Notes under the pieces: model-generated
Told to the model about the DNA's origin: nothing
Databases searched by the model: none
What the model saw: only the letters and a program-made list of their open reading frames with translations
In this document: positions 1-7,248 of the stretch, one piece after another
Layout of the letters: each line of letters begins with the position of its first letter
How positions within the stretch are numbered: the stretch's first letter is position 1
Source of the DNA: an uncultured Opitutales bacterium
GTDB taxonomy: Bacteria; Verrucomicrobiota; Verrucomicrobiia; Opitutales; UBA9783
Assembly: GCA_934700265.1 (NCBI GenBank)
Contig: CAKUXH010000030.1
Span: forward strand, 1 to 10,839
Direction of reading: 5' to 3'
Length of the DNA stretch: 10,839 nucleotides
Made by a program: the position numbers and the translations under genes

Positions 1-2
1 AA

Positions 3-92
3 AAAGAAGAGGAAGATCCATTGACCAGGCATCAGCGTCTTGGTACAAATAAAAAGTCAGAAAGTGGAAAAAAGAATCGACGAAGAATTTAA
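3..92 (+). CDS. C-terminal tail of an unidentified protein, cut by the window edge
   Basis: Frame 3 is open from the first base of the window to a TAA at 90-92 and gives about 29 residues. The peptide begins with an acidic run (KEEEDP) and ends in a strongly basic tail (GKKNRRRI). The other two forward frames stop much earlier (bases 22-24 and 50-52). It lies 35 bases upstream of the sortase start and has the same G/A-rich composition, so it probably belongs to the same foreign segment. I do not recognise the family from this tail. The low-complexity charged end could be a cytoplasmic tail of a membrane protein, but that is a guess. Confidence 0.45.
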   Translation, partial: KEEEDPLTRHQRLGTNKKSESGKKNRRRI

Positions 93-106
93 CATAAAAT
101 ATGTGA

Positions 107-117
107 TAGGAAAGGAG
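107..117 (+). promoter_or_regulatory. Strong Shine-Dalgarno site of the sortase gene
   Basis: The run TAGGAAAGGAG ends ten bases before the ATG at 128 and contains AAGGAG, a near-perfect match to the anti-Shine-Dalgarno sequence. It fixes the sortase start. It is the only such site in front of any gene in the window. Confidence 0.8.
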
Positions 118-127
118 CAAAAGCTGC

Positions 128-601
128 ATGGCAAGACGTGAGACAAGGAGAAAGAAAAAAGGTGGCATCGGAACTGCAATCAGTACATTAGTGTTACTCA
201 TTGCAGTTGTAGTTTTCTGTTTTGCAGCCTGGCGTTTAGTGCATATTTATCTGGATTATAAAACAGGGGTGGATGAGTATGCAAGTCTTGAACAGTATGT
301 GGGGGATCAGAAAGTGACAGAGGGACTGGATGATTCCATGGATGCAAATGATAAGATGGGAGACGAATGGGGAGATGCTGATCTGAGCGAATATGGAACA
401 GGAAGCAGATTTGAAGCAATGGAGAATCCTGTTGATTTTGACAGCTTGCAGAGCATCAACGAAGATGTCATCGGCTGGATTCGTATGGATGCGGTAGATA
501 CCATTAATTATCCAATCGTACAGGGAACAGACAATGATTATTATCTGTATCGGACATTTGAAAGAACTGATAATTTTTCAGGTTCCATTTTTATGGATTA
601 T
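128..601 (+). pseudogene. Class B sortase, N-terminal fragment (fused in frame to the next gene)
   Basis: The first ~158 residues of the 481-codon frame 128-1573 resemble a class B sortase, the membrane-anchored transpeptidase that attaches proteins to the Gram-positive wall. A basic N-terminus (residues 2-12, with RRKKK) is followed by one membrane helix at about 14-38. An extracellular spacer comes next, and then the SrtB-type core start near 107-158, with NEDVIGWIRMD, YPIVQG.DNDYYL and GSIFMDY. The fragment ends before the catalytic His, Cys and Arg regions, so it cannot be an active sortase. The class B family is usually about 230-300 residues. Codon choice (AGA, AGG, GGA, CTG, ATC), a hand count of 29 G+C in bases 301-360, and the strong ribosome site all differ from the rest of the window (19 in 1861-1920). 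It is most likely Lachnospiraceae-like DNA joined here by misassembly or recombination. Confidence 0.8.
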
Positions 602-610
602 ATGAATCGT
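596..610. other. Chimeric junction between Firmicutes-like and AT-rich host sequence
   Basis: Sortase similarity ends at the residues DYMN and reductase similarity begins at MNRSLVYN, so the codons ATG AAT at 602-607 fit both parents. Composition, codon use and ribosome-site style all change at this point. A short shared word at a joint is typical of assembly chimeras and of microhomology-mediated joining; the sequence alone cannot tell which. Confidence 0.75.
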
Positions 611-1573
611 TCGCTTGTTTACAATTCGTACGGAGATTTTAAGGAGGTATTATCTTTAGAGTCGAAAAAATTGCCTGAATTACAATCGCAGCAGGTTTTA
701 ATTAAACGTTTAGCGAGCGTTATCCATCCGTCTGATTTTGGTAAAATTCAAGGAACGTATGGCCGTCTTAGTCTACTGCCGGCAGTTGCTGGTCGTGAAG
801 GAGTTGGGGAAATTTGTGAAATTGGTGTGGATGTTAAATCCTTTAAGCCAGGGATGCGTGTTCGAATTCCAGAAGATTTAGGAACTTGGCAGGATTATTG
901 TATTGCAAATGTAAAAGATTTAGTAATTGTTCCAGTATCTGTATCCATTGAAGAAGCTGCACAGGCTTTTATTAATCCGCCAACGGCTTTACGATTGTTA
1001 AATGATTTTGTGCCTTTAAGAGCGGGAGATTGGGTTATTCAAAATGCGGCTACTTCTTGTGTTGGTAAGTGTGTTATTCAGCTTGCTAAAATCTATGGTT
1101 ATAATACAATCAATCTTGTCCGTGATATTAGCCAAGCAACTGCTTTGAAAAAGCTTGGTGCTACTTGTGTTATTACGCTAGATCAAATTAAGCAACTTAA
1201 AGACTTTACTAATGGTGCTTTACCTAAATTGGCTTTGAATTCTGTTGGAGGCGAGTTTGCTATGGGTTTGATAAAAGCTTTGGATGAAAATGGGACTCTA
1301 GTAACTTTTGGAGCAATGACAGGTGATAAGGTCCGTTTTCCAACGCGTGAGCTTATTTTTAAAAATATTCAATTAAGAGGTTTTTGGATGGATCGATGGA
1401 TGCGTTTGCGTCCAGCTCTAGAAAAAAAGGCGTGTATGCAACAGATTTTTAATTTGATTCAATCGAAAAAATTACAACTTCCTGTTGAAGCAACTTATTC
1501 TTTAGATCAGTGGCAACAAGCTTTACAGCACGCTCAGCAAGCTAATCTTAAAGGCAAAGTTTTGTTTATTTAA
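602..1573 (+). CDS. Enoyl-thioester reductase, MECR/ETR-type medium-chain dehydrogenase
   Basis: This is a likely NADPH-dependent trans-2-enoyl-CoA/ACP reductase that saturates the last double bond in fatty-acid elongation. The open frame runs in from the sortase at 128, but family similarity starts at MNRSLVYNSYGDF, so I place the native start at the ATG at 602, giving 323 residues, the normal length. A GroES-like N-terminal domain holds HPSDFGKIQGTYG, in which Y53 (Y211 of the fused frame) matches the catalytic Tyr of the yeast/human enzymes. The Rossmann part has the nucleotide-binding stretch QNAATSCVGKCVIQLAK followed by NLVRD, the MECR variant of the AxxGxVG motif. No structural-zinc Cys cluster is seen. 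The stop is three bases before radC, so the two are probably co-transcribed. The native promoter lies beyond the junction and is not visible. A general quinone reductase is the main alternative. Confidence 0.75.
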   Translation: MNRSLVYNSYGDFKEVLSLESKKLPELQSQQVLIKRLASVIHPSDFGKIQGTYGRLSLLPAVAGREGVGEICEIGVDVKSFKPGMRVRIPEDLGTWQDYCIANVKDLVIVPVSVSIEEAAQAFINPPTALRLLNDFVPLRAGDWVIQNAATSCVGKCVIQLAKIYGYNTINLVRDISQATALKKLGATCVITLDQIKQLKDFTNGALPKLALNSVGGEFAMGLIKALDENGTLVTFGAMTGDKVRFPTRELIFKNIQLRGFWMDRWMRLRPALEKKACMQQIFNLIQSKKLQLPVEATYSLDQWQQALQHAQQANLKGKVLFI

Positions 1574-1576
1574 TTT

Positions 1577-2260
1577 ATGGCAGAAAATTGTAATGGTCAT
1601 CGAAAGCGTTTACGTGAGCGTTTTTTAAAGAGTGGCTTTAAAGGATTTTCTGAACATGAAATTTTAGAATTATTACTAACTTTGTGTATACCAAGGAAAG
1701 ATGTTAAAGATTTGGCAAAAACATTGTTAAAAAAGTTTGGAAGTGTGCGTAACGTTTTTGATGCTGATCCCTTTGAATTGCGTTCAGTGAATGGAATTGG
1801 AGAGGTTACTTCAACTGGTATAAGGATTATTAAATCGTTTTTAGATTATTATTTACAACAAACAACTGGCAATGTTCCCATTTTTAATAACAACGATGCA
1901 TTGGTTAAATTTTGGCAATTGCGTTTAGGTGGCTTAAAACATGAGGTTTTAGAAATTGCCTATTTAGATAATGCTTATCGGATTATTAATGATGGTATTG
2001 AACGCCTAGAGGAAGGAACTGTAAATAAAACTCCAATTTATCCAAGAAAAATTCTTACTTCAGCGTTAAAAAGAGAAGCAAGTCATATTGTCATTGCTCA
2101 TAATCACCCATCAGGAGATCCTACACCCTCACAAGCTGATTTTCAGCTTACACAGGCTTTGCAGCATGCATGTGTTGTTTTATCTGTTCGTCTCCTTGAT
2201 CACATTATAATTGCTAAGGATAAATTTTATTCATTTCGGCAATCAGGATTTTTAGAATAA
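1577..2260 (+). CDS. radC: RadC family JAB/MPN-domain protein (UPF0758)
   Basis: Full-length RadC, 227 residues. The N-terminal half has helix-hairpin-helix-like segments (about 25-90, with SEHEILELLL and VNGIGEVTSTGI). The C-terminal JAB1/MPN metalloprotease-like domain (about 100-227) carries the zinc motif HNHPSGDPTPSQAD, with H175, H177 and D188 as expected ligands, and E123 in KHEVLEI at the position of the usual acidic residue. The family was named for a supposed DNA-repair role that was later withdrawn; its real function is unclear, so the name is structural only. The start ATG is three bases after the reductase stop, with no Shine-Dalgarno sequence. It probably sits in an operon with the reductase. 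Confidence 0.92.
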   Translation: MAENCNGHRKRLRERFLKSGFKGFSEHEILELLLTLCIPRKDVKDLAKTLLKKFGSVRNVFDADPFELRSVNGIGEVTSTGIRIIKSFLDYYLQQTTGNVPIFNNNDALVKFWQLRLGGLKHEVLEIAYLDNAYRIINDGIERLEEGTVNKTPIYPRKILTSALKREASHIVIAHNHPSGDPTPSQADFQLTQALQHACVVLSVRLLDHIIIAKDKFYSFRQSGFLE

Positions 2261-2346
2261 TAATATTATTTTTGTTGAAAATTTAGGTCTTTGCAGCCTT
2301 CTTAATCGATGTGTAGAGTGGTTTTATATTTTTTTGTAAAAAATGC

Positions 2347-2377
2347 TTGTCATGAAAAAAAAATGATTTACTGTAAT
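2347..2377 (+). promoter_or_regulatory. Candidate promoter of tRNA-Tyr
   Basis: TTGTCA (2347-2352) and TGTAAT (2372-2377) each match the sigma-70 consensus at five of six positions. The 19-base spacer is longer than ideal. Transcription would begin near 2384, about twelve bases before the mature tRNA, which is plausible for a tRNA leader. Confidence 0.4.
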
Positions 2378-2395
2378 CTTTAGTTAGGTAATTTC

Positions 2396-2482
2396 GGTGG
2401 GGTATCCAAGTGGCTAAAGGATGCAGACTGTAAATCTGTCAGGGTTTCCCTTTCGAGCGTTCGAATCGCTCCCCCACCACCA
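2396..2482 (+). tRNA. tRNA-Tyr (anticodon GUA), CCA encoded
   Basis: I folded this by eye. The acceptor stem GGTGGGG (2396-2402) pairs perfectly with CCCCACC (2472-2478), followed by discriminator A and an encoded CCA (2480-2482). The anticodon stem GCAGA/TCTGT (2423-2427/2435-2439, one G-U closing pair) encloses CTGTAAA, with anticodon GTA at 2430-2432. A long variable arm follows (AGGG/CCCT around 2441-2451), the class II structure expected of bacterial tRNA-Tyr. The T arm is GAGCG/CGCTC (2455-2459/2467-2471) around TTCGAAT. It stands alone between radC and prfB. Confidence 0.97.
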
Positions 2483-2560
2483 TCTGTTTTGTTATCTCTT
2501 TTGTTGATTTTCCGGAGATTGTTTATATATTTTCTACTAATGAGTGGGTGCTTTTGAGTC

Positions 2561-2591
2561 TTGTTTTAAATGTATGCTTGACGTATATTAT
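2561..2591 (+). promoter_or_regulatory. Candidate promoter of prfB-acpS
   Basis: TTGTTT (2561-2566) lies 17 bases before TATATT (2584-2589); an overlapping TATTAT (2586-2591) also fits. The -35 match is weak (three of six). TTGACG at 2578-2583 is a better -35, but no good -10 follows it at normal spacing. Either choice leaves a leader of about 20-40 bases with no Shine-Dalgarno sequence. Confidence 0.3.
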
Positions 2592-2633
2592 ATCTCTGGT
2601 AACGTTATTATTTAGTGTAACTGTTGTGCAAGT

Positions 2634-3770
2634 ATGATTGTTGATGTAGAGAAAAAAGAAGCTATTGAAAATTTGAAAACACGTTGGGGAAAAGTATTGA
2701 GTTTCCTTAAAGTTAATGAAAAAAAAGATCGATTGGCATTTATTCAGAAACAATTGGCGGACGATAATTTTTGGACATCCGAAAATCTATCTCAGGCACA
2801 AAGTTTGCAGCGTGAATCGAAAGAAATTGAGAGATCACTGTCATCTGTAAAACAAGGTCAAAGTGTTATGGATGAATTAACAGATACGTTTGAGTTTTGC
2901 AAGTCGACTGATTTGTCGGTAGAGGAAGAAGCTGCTTGGTCTCAAGAATTGAACGATATTTTATTAAAAGCTCAAAAGATAGTTGATTCAGAAGAATTAC
3001 AGGCCTTTTTATCCGATCCAATGGATTCTAATAATGCCATTGTTACTATTCATGCAGGAGCAGGCGGAACTGAGGCTTGTGATTGGGCACAGATGGTGTT
3101 TCGTATGTACCTTCGTTGGGCAGAACGTAAAAATTTTACAACAGAAATTCAAACGATTCAGGATGGAGAAGAAGCTGGAATAAGCAAGGTTACTTTTTTA
3201 GTTTCAGGAACCAACGCTTACGGATATTTGAAAGCAGAGCGAGGTGTGCATCGTTTGGTTCGTATTAGTCCTTTTGATGCAAATCGTAAACGTCATACTT
3301 CTTTTTGTGCAGTGGATGTTGTCGCAGAGCTAAGCGATGATGTTGAGGTTCCAATAGAAGAAAAAGATATTCGTATTGATACTTATCGTGCGAGTGGAAA
3401 AGGGGGACAGCATGTTAATAAAACAGAATCTGCTGTTCGTATAACTCATTTTCCAACAGGTATTGTTGTAACTTGTCAAAATGAACGTTCCCAGATTAAA
3501 AATCGAGCTACAGCTATGAAAGTTCTTAAAGCACGTATTTATGAGCGTCTTCAAGATGAAAAACGATCAGCTTTAGAACGTTTTTATGGTGAAAAAGGTG
3601 AAATTGGTTGGGGATATCAGATTCGAAGCTATGTTTTTCAACCCTATCAAATGGTTAAAGATTTACGTACAAATACGGAGACTGGAAATGTACAGGCGGT
3701 CATGGATGGGGATTTAGATATGTTTATAGAATCTTGGTTACGGTCTGGGCAACCTAGAACGCGTTTGTAA
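2634..3770 (+). CDS. prfB: Peptide chain release factor 2 (no programmed frameshift)
   Basis: This factor recognises UGA and UAA at the ribosomal A site and triggers peptide release. It has 378 residues, close to the usual ~365. The helical N-terminal domain (about 1-110) is followed by the central domain with the RF2-specific SPF tripeptide at 212-214 (HRLVRISPFDANRKRH); RF1 would have a PxT motif there. The catalytic GGQ is at 257-259 in RASGKGGQHVNKTESAVR. In many bacteria codon 26 is an in-frame TGA read by +1 frameshifting after CTT. Here codon 25 is still CTT but codon 26 is AAA, so the gene reads straight through. The start is chosen because it aligns with the N-terminus of E. coli RF2. 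No Shine-Dalgarno sequence precedes it. acpS begins two bases after the stop, so the pair is almost certainly co-transcribed. Confidence 0.95.
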   Translation: MIVDVEKKEAIENLKTRWGKVLSFLKVNEKKDRLAFIQKQLADDNFWTSENLSQAQSLQRESKEIERSLSSVKQGQSVMDELTDTFEFCKSTDLSVEEEAAWSQELNDILLKAQKIVDSEELQAFLSDPMDSNNAIVTIHAGAGGTEACDWAQMVFRMYLRWAERKNFTTEIQTIQDGEEAGISKVTFLVSGTNAYGYLKAERGVHRLVRISPFDANRKRHTSFCAVDVVAELSDDVEVPIEEKDIRIDTYRASGKGGQHVNKTESAVRITHFPTGIVVTCQNERSQIKNRATAMKVLKARIYERLQDEKRSALERFYGEKGEIGWGYQIRSYVFQPYQMVKDLRTNTETGNVQAVMDGDLDMFIESWLRSGQPRTRL

Positions 3771-3772
3771 TT

Positions 3773-4141
3773 ATGCAAATAGGCAGTGATATTATAGAGA
3801 TTGCCCGAATAAAAAATTTTGTAGAAAATTACAAAGAATTTTGCAAAGGGCGTGTTTTTTCAGAAGAAGAATGGAAGTACTGCTTCAGTAAAGCAAATCC
3901 TTATGCTTCATTTGCTGTCCGTTTTGCTGCAAAAGAAGCTGTTGCTAAAGCCTTGGGGACAGGGTTCGGCCAATATTTAAAATGGAGCTCCATCGAAGTT
4001 CTTAATGATGATAAAGGAGCTCCTTATGTAACCCTTGATGAAAATGGGCAAGATTTATTGAAAAACTTACATGCCAAAACGGTAAAAATTTCACTTTCTC
4101 ATAGCCGAGATTTTGCATTGGCTGTAGCTATCATTGAATGA
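3773..4141 (+). CDS. acpS: Holo-[acyl-carrier-protein] synthase
   Basis: AcpS transfers the 4'-phosphopantetheine of coenzyme A to the conserved Ser of acyl carrier protein, activating it for fatty-acid synthesis. It has 122 residues, the standard size for the trimeric AcpS type. The N-terminal GSDIIEIARI holds D6, the expected magnesium ligand, followed by RVFSEEE at 27-33. The second signature is RFAAKEAVAKALGTG (50-64), with E55 as the other metal ligand. The C-terminal SLSHSRDFALA (107-117) is the usual SHxxxxA segment. It starts two bases after prfB without a ribosome site, so translation may be coupled to termination on prfB. It ends 14 bases from the convergent mutL stop, with no strong terminator between them. 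Confidence 0.95.
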   Translation: MQIGSDIIEIARIKNFVENYKEFCKGRVFSEEEWKYCFSKANPYASFAVRFAAKEAVAKALGTGFGQYLKWSSIEVLNDDKGAPYVTLDENGQDLLKNLHAKTVKISLSHSRDFALAVAIIE

Positions 4142-4155
4142 ATGTTTTATAAAAT

Positions 4156-5985
4156 TTATCCTTTTAGTAGATCTTGACCGGATAATTTTTTCCATAATTT
4201 ATTACCTTCTGGATCGGTTACGTAGTTACTACATTTTTTCAATTCATCATATAAATGATATACTTGTTCTTTATTCTCAATAGGGTTGGTTGTATGTTTT
4301 TTCAATAATTTATGTAGGAGAGGACTCAATAACGTTTCTAGGGATTGATTTTGTCCTTGTTGAATAATGGATTCAACTAGTTGTTCAACAAACAGATGTA
4401 TTTCTTCAAGAGGTACCCATTGTGGTAAAGCTTTTAATGAAAAGTGTTGGGTATCTATAGCTTCAATGGTACAAATTTTTCTAAAGTTTAAATAATCAAT
4501 TGATTCATACAAACAAGCTGCTTGAATATTATCCATAGAAAATTCGTATGGGAACAGTACACATTGCAATGGACCTATTTCAGATTGTTTTAAATTGGCC
4601 AAGATTTTCTCGTACCAAATTCTTTTTTGGGCTCCTGAGCAATCTAAAATAACAAGATAAGGATTTTCGTCAAAAAATGCATATCTCTGTTGCCATAGTG
4701 CAAAAAACTTTAAATTTGAATTATTTGTTTGTGCAGATGTATTAGAAGAGATTTCTTTAATGCATTCTGTGTATTTATTTTCCGATATTGAAATTTTTTG
4801 AAAAGACGTATCGGTATTATTTATAGTGAAATTAGAAGGGGTCGACAATGAAGTAGTTGGTTCATTCATCGAAAAATCTTTACATTTTTCTACAAAGGAT
4901 GCTTTACATAACCAATCGTTTGTATCATTTTTTAAGGTATTTTTAGGCAATGCAAAAGGTGGCAATATAGAAGTGTGTTCAATTCCAAATGGTTGAGTAT
5001 GTATACCTTCTAAAGTTTTTCGGACACATTCTGTGATAAAGTGACGCAATTTTTGTTCATATTTGAAACGTACCTCTCGCTTAGTAGGGTGTACATTAAT
5101 ATCTACGTCATTTTCAGGAAGCTCTATAAATAAGAAAGCAGCTGGGTAAGTTTTAATGGGGAGATAGCTGCGATAACAGTCACGTAAAGCTCCTAGTAAA
5201 AAAGTGTTTGAAATAGGGCGGTGATTTAAAAAAATATAGATTTCTTGACTACTGGCGTAACCTTCTCCTGGGGGGCAGATAATGCCAGATAATTTCATAT
5301 TATCTGTTGATTCATTTAATTTAATCCAGGTTTTACAAGGACGTTTGGGCCATAGTTCAATAATTTTATCTTCTAATATATCACATTTAGGAGAAGAAAA
5401 AATCAGACGATTATCTTGTTTTAAGGTAAAATGAACGTGCGGATACGCAATCGCATATAAACGTACACAATTAATAATATGAGCACTTTCTGTTGCTTCT
5501 GATTTTAAAAATTTACGACGAACAGGAACATTATAAAAAAGTTGTTCGATGGTAAAAGTGGTTCCTATAGGACAAGTGCAAGGGCTTTTTTTTAATGTTA
5601 TTCCATCGTTTATTTCTATTTTTGTGCCTAGGGTTTCTGTTTCAATTTTTGTATGTAAGGTAACTTTTGCAATGCTTGAAATTGAAGGTAATGCTTCACC
5701 TCGAAATCCAAATGAATGAATAGATTGTAAATCTTGGATGTTTTTTAATTTGCTTGTAGCATGCCTTTTAAAGCATAGCACAGCATCTTCTGAATTCATT
5801 CCTTTGCCGTTATCGCTAACTTGAATAAGAGTAGTTCCGCCATTTCGGAATTGAATGTCAATACAGGTTGCTTGTGCATCTAAACTATTTTCTAATAACT
5901 CTTTTACAACATTAGCAGGTCGCTCGATCACTTCGCCGGCAGCAATTTGATTAGCAACATTTTCTGGTAAAACAATGATTCCCAT
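4156..5985 (-). CDS. mutL: DNA mismatch repair protein MutL, endonuclease motifs lost
   Basis: MutL links mismatch recognition by MutS to strand incision and removal. It has 609 residues. The N-terminal GHKL ATPase is intact: E29 and N33 in ELLENSLDA, DNGKGM at 58-63, HATSKL at 75-80, and FGFRGEALPSISS at 92-104. NVPVRRKFL (152-160), LNHRPISN (253-260) and NVHPTKREVRF (297-307) follow. A Ser/Thr/Asn-rich linker spans about 340-425. The C-terminal dimerisation domain (about 426-609) aligns by eye with the family, but the metal motif DQHAxxE is DCSGAQK at 448-454, and the CPHGRP motif appears as DPEGNK at 591-596. Nicking activity is therefore probably absent, as in gamma-proteobacterial MutL, which relies on MutH. 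The start ATG is at 5983-5985, preceded by AT-rich sequence with no Shine-Dalgarno site. Confidence 0.95.
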   Translation of the reverse strand: MGIIVLPENVANQIAAGEVIERPANVVKELLENSLDAQATCIDIQFRNGGTTLIQVSDNGKGMNSEDAVLCFKRHATSKLKNIQDLQSIHSFGFRGEALPSISSIAKVTLHTKIETETLGTKIEINDGITLKKSPCTCPIGTTFTIEQLFYNVPVRRKFLKSEATESAHIINCVRLYAIAYPHVHFTLKQDNRLIFSSPKCDILEDKIIELWPKRPCKTWIKLNESTDNMKLSGIICPPGEGYASSQEIYIFLNHRPISNTFLLGALRDCYRSYLPIKTYPAAFLFIELPENDVDINVHPTKREVRFKYEQKLRHFITECVRKTLEGIHTQPFGIEHTSILPPFALPKNTLKNDTNDWLCKASFVEKCKDFSMNEPTTSLSTPSNFTINNTDTSFQKISISENKYTECIKEISSNTSAQTNNSNLKFFALWQQRYAFFDENPYLVILDCSGAQKRIWYEKILANLKQSEIGPLQCVLFPYEFSMDNIQAACLYESIDYLNFRKICTIEAIDTQHFSLKALPQWVPLEEIHLFVEQLVESIIQQGQNQSLETLLSPLLHKLLKKHTTNPIENKEQVYHLYDELKKCSNYVTDPEGNKLWKKLSGQDLLKG

Positions 5986-6082
5986 ATAAAGATGAATAAA
6001 GCTGGTTTCTTATGGATTGCAAAGCTATTTTTTTATGAAATTTTTCTCCACAAGAATTTAAAACATGTTATAACTATTATTT
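5986..6082. promoter_or_regulatory. Divergent promoter region between mutL and lptF
   Basis: These 97 bases must hold the promoters of both mutL (minus) and the permease (plus). On the plus strand TATAAC (6069-6074, five of six) lies only eight bases before the ATG and lacks a good -35, so the message would have almost no leader. On the minus strand TTGCAA and TTTATT about 16 bases apart give a weak pair close to the mutL start. No operator-like inverted repeat stands out. Confidence 0.4.
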
Positions 6083-7216
6083 ATGCTGAGCACATTGCAA
6101 AGATATTTATTTAAACAATTTTTTTTTACTTCACTTAATACAATTGGTTTGTTTGTTTTTGTACTTATTATTGGGAATGCATTAAAGGAAGTTTTACCTT
6201 TATTGGCAAGTGGAAAAATTGATTGGTCTTTTTTCTTTAATACATTATTTCATTTAATCCCATCCATGGTAGCTTATGCTTTACCTTTAGGAATGTTAAC
6301 TGCGACCTTGCTTGTGTTAGGAAAATTATCCTCGCAAAATGAACTGATTGCTATGAAAGCATCTGGGTTAAGTTTATATTATATTTTAGCTCCTTTGATA
6401 CTACTAGCATCTTTAGGAACAATATTTGCTCTTTGGGTAAATTTTCATTGGGGACCTCATTCGATTACCTATTATCGTACTGCTTTAAATAATATTATTC
6501 GAGAAAGGCCTTTAAAGTTTATTCAAGCGGGAACATTTGTAAAAGATTTTCCAGGTTATATGTTTTATATTGAAAAAAAATCTAACGATTGGGTTGATCA
6601 TTGTTGGTTATGGGAATTAGACAGTAAACAAGCTTCAGGGGTAAATGTTTTTTTGCACTCAGAAAAGGGGTTATTAAGATATGATGATCAAAAAAATAGC
6701 ATTGTATTAACGTTACTTCAAGGGGTTGGAGAAAAATATACGACGCACGCAGATGGTAAAAATGAAACGCAAATGATTGCTTTTGATAGCACATCTGTTG
6801 CATTACCATTAACAAGTTTGCTAGGTTCTGGAGGTTATGTAAAAAAAATAGGTTATATGACATTGTCACAATTGTTAAGGGAACGGATGTCAGTGAAGCA
6901 AGCTAAGGATGGTATGCCAGGTTATAACTATAAAATTGCTGTAAATTTAGAAATTCAGAAGAATGCAGTTATGTCTTTTGCTATTTTATCGCTTATTTTA
7001 ATTGCAATACCTTTAGGAATAAAATTAAGTCGGGCAGAAACTTCAGCAAATATCGTGATTGCGGTTGGATTGGCATTAAGCTTTTATTTTATTGTGATGG
7101 CCATTTCTTGGCTTGAATCTAAGCCTTATTTACGCCCAGATATGCTCATTTGGATACCTAATATTATTTTTCAAGGATTAGGTGTGGGGTTAATAAAAAG
7201 GGCACTTAGGTATTAA
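6083..7216 (+). CDS. LptF/LptG-family permease (YjgP/YjgQ) for lipopolysaccharide export
   Basis: This inner-membrane half-permease of the Lpt transporter would work with the ATPase LptB to lift lipopolysaccharide out of the inner membrane. It has 377 residues with the family layout: membrane helices at about 15-38, 52-80 and 98-120, a soluble periplasmic region at about 125-285, then helices at about 292-312, 321-343 and 352-372. The cytoplasmic loop SSQNELIAMKASGLSL (83-98) is the family signature, and IPLGIKLSRAE follows the fourth helix as usual. I cannot decide between LptF and LptG from the sequence; a partner gene is not next to it. The DUF2608 gene follows after 32 bases and may share its transcript. 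It implies an outer membrane containing lipopolysaccharide. No Shine-Dalgarno sequence precedes the ATG. Confidence 0.9.
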   Translation: MLSTLQRYLFKQFFFTSLNTIGLFVFVLIIGNALKEVLPLLASGKIDWSFFFNTLFHLIPSMVAYALPLGMLTATLLVLGKLSSQNELIAMKASGLSLYYILAPLILLASLGTIFALWVNFHWGPHSITYYRTALNNIIRERPLKFIQAGTFVKDFPGYMFYIEKKSNDWVDHCWLWELDSKQASGVNVFLHSEKGLLRYDDQKNSIVLTLLQGVGEKYTTHADGKNETQMIAFDSTSVALPLTSLLGSGGYVKKIGYMTLSQLLRERMSVKQAKDGMPGYNYKIAVNLEIQKNAVMSFAILSLILIAIPLGIKLSRAETSANIVIAVGLALSFYFIVMAISWLESKPYLRPDMLIWIPNIIFQGLGVGLIKRALRY

Positions 7217-7248
7217 TTTGCTTGCCAAATTTAAAAATATTTTAGAAC

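Noticed and set aside
128..1573. Novel membrane-anchored sortase-reductase enzyme
   Set aside because: The sortase half lacks all catalytic residues, the reductase half is complete from its own ATG, and composition changes at the joint, so a chimera is the simpler reading.
2259..2345. Terminator after radC, using AATAATATTATT or the T-run/A-run near 2329-2345
   Set aside because: Both stems contain only A-T pairs and would be too weak to call; similar A/T palindromes are common throughout this DNA.
2523..2753. 76-residue minus-strand open frame across the prfB start
   Set aside because: It overlaps a certain gene and its promoter region, is Phe/Asn-rich low-complexity sequence, and resembles no family I know.
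4142..4155. Terminator between the convergent acpS and mutL genes
   Set aside because: Only the short A/T palindrome TTTTATAAAA is present, with no GC stem, so no terminator can be supported.
6582..6869. 95-residue minus-strand open frame inside the Lpt permease
   Set aside because: It is a shadow frame in AT-rich coding DNA with no start context or recognisable domain.
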